Positions 59,896-64,000 of a stretch of 64,000 nucleotides of DNA are shown one piece after another. Each line of letters opens with the position of its first letter. Within the stretch, counting starts at the first letter, position 1. Below the pieces are notes generated by a model. It worked only from the letters and a program-made list of their open reading frames with translations, was not told the DNA's origin and made no database searches. Both the position numbers and the translations under genes were made by a program. Origin of the DNA: Amycolatopsis japonica (GTDB lineage Bacteria > Actinomycetota > Actinomycetes > Mycobacteriales > Pseudonocardiaceae); assembly GCF_000732925.1 (NCBI RefSeq), contig NZ_CP008953.1:8115001-8179000 (forward strand), in the 5' to 3' direction.

Positions 59896-61050
59896 TCACG
59901 ATGCCCTCCGCCCACGACTCGCGTCCCCGTCACCCGACAAGGCCGGCGTGACGCTGGCCGTGAGGGGCTTGGCCAGGACGATGACGTCCTCGTGCGCGAT
60001 CAGATGCAAGGGCAGGCCCTGCTCACGCTGCTTGCGGATGAAGTCGCGCTGAAAGAAGCTCCCGCGGGCGACCAGCTCGCGGTCGGCGACTCGGGCCAGC
60101 AGGGCGACGCAGCGTTCGACCGGGACCAGCCCGGCGGCCTGGCCACAGGCGATGATCTGCGAGGGCAGATCAATGAGCTCCGAGTGCTCGCGCCACGGGC
60201 GGACAGTGATCGCGATGTGCCCGCCGGGGCGCAGCACGGCCGCGCAGCCGGTGAGGATGCGGGTGAAGCCGGCCAGCAGCCGGTGGTGGCCGACGTTGGC
60301 CAGGTTCCCGCGATCCAACGCGCTGCCGTAGCGGTGGTGGTACTTGTGCACTTTCCCGTCATGCGAGTCGGTGCTGGCGGTGACGACCTGCCCATGCGTG
60401 GACGGCCCATACGGCGGGGAGGTGATCACCAGCGCGACCTGCCCGCGATATTTCTCGGGCAGCAGGGACGGCAGCTGCCGGGCGTCGCCGTGCACGATCT
60501 CGCCGTCGTGCTCGTGGCCGCGTTGACGGGCCAGGTCAAGGTTCGCCTGGGCGACGCTGACCCAGTGCGGCTCGTACTCGACACCGACCGCGCGGCGCCC
60601 GGCATCGATCGCCTCCACCAAGGTGGTGCCGGACCCGGCCATCGGATCGAACACCAGCTCCCCGGGACGGGTGTAGGCACGGATGGCGTGCGCCGCGACG
60701 GCAGGGAGCATCTTCGCCGGGTGCGCGGTCGACTCGGGCACATACCGGCCTTTGCGCTGGGTGGCCGGGGAGGTCTGCGCGGTCGCCCACACCGACAACG
60801 GCAGATCGCCGAGGTCGAACCCACAGGTCCTACCGCTCGGACTGACCGGATCGTGTCCGGTCGCGATGTCCGTCGGTGTGGGGCTGGTGTCGAGGGCGTC
60901 GATGAGCGCGCGGGAGATCGGCACGGTCGGGTCAGCGCTGCCGTGGTTGGTCGATGTCGCGGGGTGCTGGTGACACATGAGGGCGCTGCCTTTCGCAGGT
61001 GCGGGAGTGGCCGGGGACGGCCCGGCCGAGTGCGGCGAGGGCGGGGTCAT
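59896..61050 (-). CDS. DNA methylase (N6-adenine/N4-cytosine type)
   Basis: The 384-residue methylase has the SAM motif 'FDPMAGSGTTLVEAI' near residue 130 and the catalytic 'TSPPYG' near residue 210, the amino-methyltransferase class. No restriction enzyme is adjacent, so it may be an orphan for protection or regulation. ATG 61050 overlaps the upstream stop (ATGA); ATG 60978 is a shorter alternative with AAAGG upstream. It probably belongs to the leftward operon beginning at 62126. Confidence 0.86.
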   Translation of the reverse strand: MTPPSPHSAGPSPATPAPAKGSALMCHQHPATSTNHGSADPTVPISRALIDALDTSPTPTDIATGHDPVSPSGRTCGFDLGDLPLSVWATAQTSPATQRKGRYVPESTAHPAKMLPAVAAHAIRAYTRPGELVFDPMAGSGTTLVEAIDAGRRAVGVEYEPHWVSVAQANLDLARQRGHEHDGEIVHGDARQLPSLLPEKYRGQVALVITSPPYGPSTHGQVVTASTDSHDGKVHKYHHRYGSALDRGNLANVGHHRLLAGFTRILTGCAAVLRPGGHIAITVRPWREHSELIDLPSQIIACGQAAGLVPVERCVALLARVADRELVARGSFFQRDFIRKQREQGLPLHLIAHEDVIVLAKPLTASVTPALSGDGDASRGRRAS

Positions 61051-62126
61051 TGGTCACGTCCGGCGCCGCCGGGCGGGGCGGGCGCCGGACCGGCCCCGGG
61101 GAGCGGTGCGCCGAGGTCGGCCGGTTGCGCGAACGCGAGGACATCGCCATGCGCGCGCAGATGCGGGGCAGGCAGTCCGCGCACCGCCGCGCGATGCCGG
61201 GCGCGGTCGTACTCGGCGGCCACCGCCACGCTCGGCGCGGCCCGCAAGCGCCCCTTCTCCACGGGAGCGTGCAACGTGACGATGTGCTGCAGGTAGAGCA
61301 GATCGGCGTGCTGCGCAGCGGCGACGATCGCGCCGGTCGGATCGACCAGCCGACCCCGCGTCCAGTCGCTGTGCGTGTACACCGCGAGGATGCCGCCCTG
61401 ACGCAGACGGTTCGCCGCCAGTAGCGCGAGCCGGTCCAACGAAACCGACTCGGCGGCGTGGCCGGGCAGGGACACGATCACGAGATCCGCCCGCGCGCCG
61501 CGCTCGGACTCCGGTCCTTCCGCGCTGGAGGGGAGCCCGGTGCACGCCGGGACCGACGGTGTTCCGGCCAGCGCCGCGGACGGATCACTCGCGTCGGTGA
61601 CGAGATCAGCCCAGAACGGTCGCGACGACGCGGCGGAGCCACCGTCGCCGCGGTGGAAGGTAACCGTGTCGGCGGTGCGGCCGACCGCGCGCACCGCCTC
61701 GTGCGCCGCTGCCACGGACGCTTCGCCGGTCGTCGCCGAGCCGTCCGTGCCGGAGCGCGTGCCGGTGATCGGTGCGGGGTCGAGGTCGACCAGGACGACG
61801 TGCGCACCGGGGTCGGTGAACGCCGCCGTGATGGACTCCACGATCGGTACCGGCCACATCGCGTGGGCGTCGATCGGGTCCGGCCCGCACGTCCACACCG
61901 TCGCCGGTGTCGGCGCGGTCGACGACGGCGCCGGGCGTCGACGCGACGAGGTCGGCGTGCCCTCGGGACGCGAGGTGCTGTCGGTCCCGCCGACGCCTGC
62001 CGTGGTGCTGTGCACGCGCGCTCCGGGGTAGGGAGCGCGGTCGCCACCGCGCCGGGTGCGCGGCGGACGATCCGAGTCTGTCCGGCGACCCGGACGGCCG
62101 TCCGGGAACTGCGAACGCTGGGCCAT
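61047..62126 (-). CDS. Hypothetical protein with methyltransferase-like fold, motifs degenerate
   Basis: The 359-residue protein has a long Arg/Pro/Ser-rich N-terminal ~85 residues, then segments like a Rossmann core ('AHVVLVDLDPAPI', 'ADLVIVSLPGH', 'LRQGGILAVYTHSDW') but no clear SAM glycine motif or NPPY. It may be a degenerate partner of the following methylase, whose ATG overlaps its stop. ATG 62126 with AGGAGG; the frame extends upstream to 62282 without a ribosome site. Confidence 0.6.
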   Translation of the reverse strand: MAQRSQFPDGRPGRRTDSDRPPRTRRGGDRAPYPGARVHSTTAGVGGTDSTSRPEGTPTSSRRRPAPSSTAPTPATVWTCGPDPIDAHAMWPVPIVESITAAFTDPGAHVVLVDLDPAPITGTRSGTDGSATTGEASVAAAHEAVRAVGRTADTVTFHRGDGGSAASSRPFWADLVTDASDPSAALAGTPSVPACTGLPSSAEGPESERGARADLVIVSLPGHAAESVSLDRLALLAANRLRQGGILAVYTHSDWTRGRLVDPTGAIVAAAQHADLLYLQHIVTLHAPVEKGRLRAAPSVAVAAEYDRARHRAAVRGLPAPHLRAHGDVLAFAQPADLGAPLPGAGPAPAPPGGAGRDQ

Positions 62127-62380
62127 GAGAGTCCTCCTGCGAGCGAGAACAGCCGGGACGACGCCCGGCCTGGTTCGTGCTGTCGGCGGGCAATACCGAG
62201 AAACCCCCCGATTTGCGACACGCTCTCGCCAAAATTTTTGAGAATTCTCGACCTCGCCCCAGTCGCCGCCCACACCCAACAAGAAGCCGTCACCGACCAG
62301 GGATTCTTACTATCAACTCTCCCGAAGAAATTCGAGAGCTCAGAGCGATAAGGATTATTCACCCAGCTTCCATGCGGATG

Positions 62381-62614
62381 CCTCAAACCGTCATCGACCA
62401 GCACTCCACCTTGAGGCACCTCTCGGAGGCACAGTCCAAATAGAGCGCTTGGCACAGCTCAAACGCCTATCCAGAGGCGCCTCAAAGATCAACAAAGTCC
62501 ACCGGCCCTGTCCCGGAATTGGCAATCAAGCCATCACATACTTGTCCACTTGAGGCGCTTACGAGGCGCTTTTGTCGCGACTTTGAGGCGACCTTGAGGC
62601 GGTTTTGAGGCGGC
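62381..62614. repeat. Array of TTGAGGCG-type repeats
   Basis: Eight to nine copies of an octamer close to TTGAGGCG lie in both orientations between two divergent operons: 62381, 62411, 62425 (partial), 62473 (paired as GAGGCGCCTC), 62550, 62563 (partial), 62583, 62594 and 62605. The last three are spaced 11 bp apart, one helical turn. The 541-bp gap 62127-62666 holds no gene. The layout suits iterons for replication, or an operator array for an element-encoded regulator. Confidence 0.7.
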
Positions 62615-62666
62615 CCGAATGACTTGATGGCAGCTCACGAATCACCACATTCACATGGGAGCTGTC

Positions 62667-63761
62667 ATGGATTTTCCCTCACATGAAATCAAGGGCCAGG
62701 AACGCGTGTTCCGCTTGGGCCCTAATCCCGATTTCGTCAAAGACTCCGACGTGTTCGCGCTGGCGCGCTCCAGCTTCGCGTGGTTGGTGACCGGGCCGGA
62801 TCCGGTCAGTGTCGACGGACGCGAGATCCCCGGGTTGCCACAGCGTCCGGTGCCGCTGGACGAGCTCGGCACGCTGCTGCTGGCTGAGGATTGCGCGCAG
62901 GCAACACGCGACGCAGCGTGGGCGTACTTGATCACTCGCGCCCGTGCCGAACGCGGCACGTGGATGGTGGCGTGTGTCGGGCTGGGGCTGCCGGTGCTGC
63001 TGCGCGTGGCGACCATCGTGACCCGCCACTTCACCGGTGACACCCATGACCTCAACGCTGCCGTGCTCACCGGGTTCCTCACCGGCCTGCACGAAGTTGA
63101 TCTGGTCCGGCCGGCGATCCTCGCTCGGTTGTACTACGCGGCCTACCGCGAGGGACGGGTGGCGTTGGACGAGGCCACTGGTGGCCCGATCCTTGCGGGC
63201 GATCTGATCAATGAGCTCGCCGAGTCGCCCAGCCCGGAAGAACACCCCGATCTCGATCTCGATCTCGATCTCGATCTCGTGCTCGCCGCTGCTGTACGCG
63301 CTGGCGCGATCACCGCCGACGAAGCGGGCCTGATCTCCGTGACCCGCCTCGGCACGACCTCTCTGGCCGAAGCCGCACAGGCGCGCGGAATGACCTACAA
63401 ACAACTCGCGAAAATCCGCGAACGCGCCGAACCCCGTCTCGTCTCCTACCTGACCAAGCAGTCCGCGGACACCTCCGAGACGCCACCGGCCGATGGGGCG
63501 GAGTCGTCCGCGCCAGCTCGCGTGCGTCGTGGTCCCACTAACGCCGGGGCTACCGAGACCGGTCGCACGAAATTACCCACCGTGACCAGGGGTGGAGCAG
63601 TGCGGGAGAAAAAAGTTCGGCGAACCGTGTCGCAAAACGGCCCGAAATCCCGCATTGCCTCCCGCGGGGCCCCGCACCCCGCAGATCGCCGTTCGCACGC
63701 CGCCCGCACCAGTTCCGGTCCGGCCGCGCACACCAGCCGGGAGGTCCACTCATGCGACTGA
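62667..63761 (+). CDS. Hypothetical element protein with HTH-like C-terminus
   Basis: The 364-residue protein has a helical N-terminal two-thirds and a Leu/Asp-rich dipeptide run 'DLDLDLDLDL' near 198-207, then a helix-turn-helix-like stretch ('SLAEAAQARGMTYKQLAKIRERAE') near 235-258 and a basic disordered tail. Sigma-factor or replication-control proteins of actinomycete elements are the closest analogy; I recognise no family. ATG 62667 has GGGAG 9 bp upstream; ATG 62655 lacks one. The repeats at 62381 precede it, so it may bind them. Confidence 0.65.
   Translation: MDFPSHEIKGQERVFRLGPNPDFVKDSDVFALARSSFAWLVTGPDPVSVDGREIPGLPQRPVPLDELGTLLLAEDCAQATRDAAWAYLITRARAERGTWMVACVGLGLPVLLRVATIVTRHFTGDTHDLNAAVLTGFLTGLHEVDLVRPAILARLYYAAYREGRVALDEATGGPILAGDLINELAESPSPEEHPDLDLDLDLDLVLAAAVRAGAITADEAGLISVTRLGTTSLAEAAQARGMTYKQLAKIRERAEPRLVSYLTKQSADTSETPPADGAESSAPARVRRGPTNAGATETGRTKLPTVTRGGAVREKKVRRTVSQNGPKSRIASRGAPHPADRRSHAARTSSGPAAHTSREVHSCD
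63249..63278 (+). repeat. GATCTC hexamer microsatellite inside a coding region
   Basis: Five exact tandem copies of GATCTC encode the Asp-Leu run of the protein at 62667. Length changes would keep the frame. Confidence 0.9.
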
Positions 63762-64000
63762 CACCACGCCGCCATCTCCGCGCGCCCACACGCGGCACGG
63801 CATCCAGCCGTCCCGGCTCCCCTGCCCCAGCGACCCGCCCACGCCGGGCAATACCCCGGGCCGCGACCGCAGACGTGCGGCACGCCGAGCATCGCTGCGC
63901 AGGTTCCGCTGGCACCGCCTCAACGACGACACCGGCATGGCAACCGCGACATGGGCACCGACGCCGCGTCGTGCTGCTCCTGGGGTGGCTGATCGCCACC
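63752..64000 (+). CDS. Start of a further element gene, cut by window end
   Basis: ATG 63752 has GGGAGG 9 bp upstream and overlaps the previous stop by 10 bp, so it is translationally coupled. The visible 83 residues are Arg/Pro/Ala-rich, with a hydrophobic segment beginning at the window end ('VVLLLGWLIAT'), suggesting a membrane protein, possibly of transfer. Nothing more can be said. Confidence 0.55.
   Translation, partial: MRLTPRRHLRAPTRGTASSRPGSPAPATRPRRAIPRAATADVRHAEHRCAGSAGTASTTTPAWQPRHGHRRRVVLLLGWLIAT

Noticed and set aside
59416..61296. Rightward 626-residue frame
   Set aside because: Antisense to the DNA methylase and cytosine methylase, whose catalytic motifs are on the other strand.
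62381..63278. CRISPR array
   Set aside because: Repeats are 6-8 bp, irregularly spaced or tandem, with no spacers or cas genes.

Overview
The window is about 64 kb of high-GC, gene-dense actinobacterial DNA. GTG starts are frequent and many genes overlap by ATGA or GTGA. CsoR/CopZ/CopA copper genes, a Tat lipoprotein multicopper oxidase, DUF305 and DUF6153-like proteins, and a pSAM2-like integrase/excisionase pair point to an Amycolatopsis-like member of the Pseudonocardiaceae. The genus is inferred. No rRNA, tRNA or CRISPR array was found.

Region 1 (1-25 kb) is a respiratory and envelope block. It begins inside a NuoL-like gene, followed by NuoM- and NuoN-like subunits, a VanW protein, an orphan cytochrome c oxidase subunit I, a multicopper oxidase, CcdA, a nine-gene System I cytochrome c maturation operon (ccmABCDEFH, a CcmI-like gene and a CcmG/TlpA thioredoxin), an Lgt-like protein, Lnt, an M23 peptidase, a methyltransferase, and a BlaI-type repressor with an M56 membrane protease. 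Region 2 (25-37 kb) holds a small zinc-finger protein, a VanZ-like protein, an HMA metallochaperone with a TauE/SafE-cupredoxin protein, a TetR locus, a possible small RNA, a PLP synthase with an MFS exporter, a DUF305 lipoprotein, an NlpC/P60 hydrolase and a second BlaI/M56 pair.

The main finding is one 19-bp inverted repeat, consensus CTACTA-N7-TAGTAG, which occurs about 17 times between 4.5 and 41.3 kb, mostly 10-110 bp before a start codon. It links electron transport, haem attachment, copper oxidation, lipoprotein processing and wall hydrolysis into one apparent regulon. The most economical reading is control by one or both BlaI-family repressors, relieved by the sensorless M56 proteases. 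The inducing signal is unknown.

Region 3 (37-52 kb) is a copper-response block with a second operator, TACCCC-N3-GGGGTA, typical of CsoR. It covers csoR-copZ-secreted protein-copA, a second CsoR, CopZ and CDGSH genes, two MFS exporters, an AhpD-like protein, a His-rich DUF4396 protein, an alpha/beta hydrolase lacking its nucleophile, and a second copy of the secreted copper-locus protein. One CsoR-like site also lies at 21.2 kb, so the two regulons interleave.

Region 4 (52-64 kb) is the end of an integrated mobile element: a possible HEPN protein outside or at its edge, then integrase, excisionase, a PAPS-reductase-like ATPase, a recombinase-domain protein without a catalytic domain, a frameshifted cytosine methyltransferase, a second DNA methylase, an array of TTGAGGCG repeats, and an operon running off the window.
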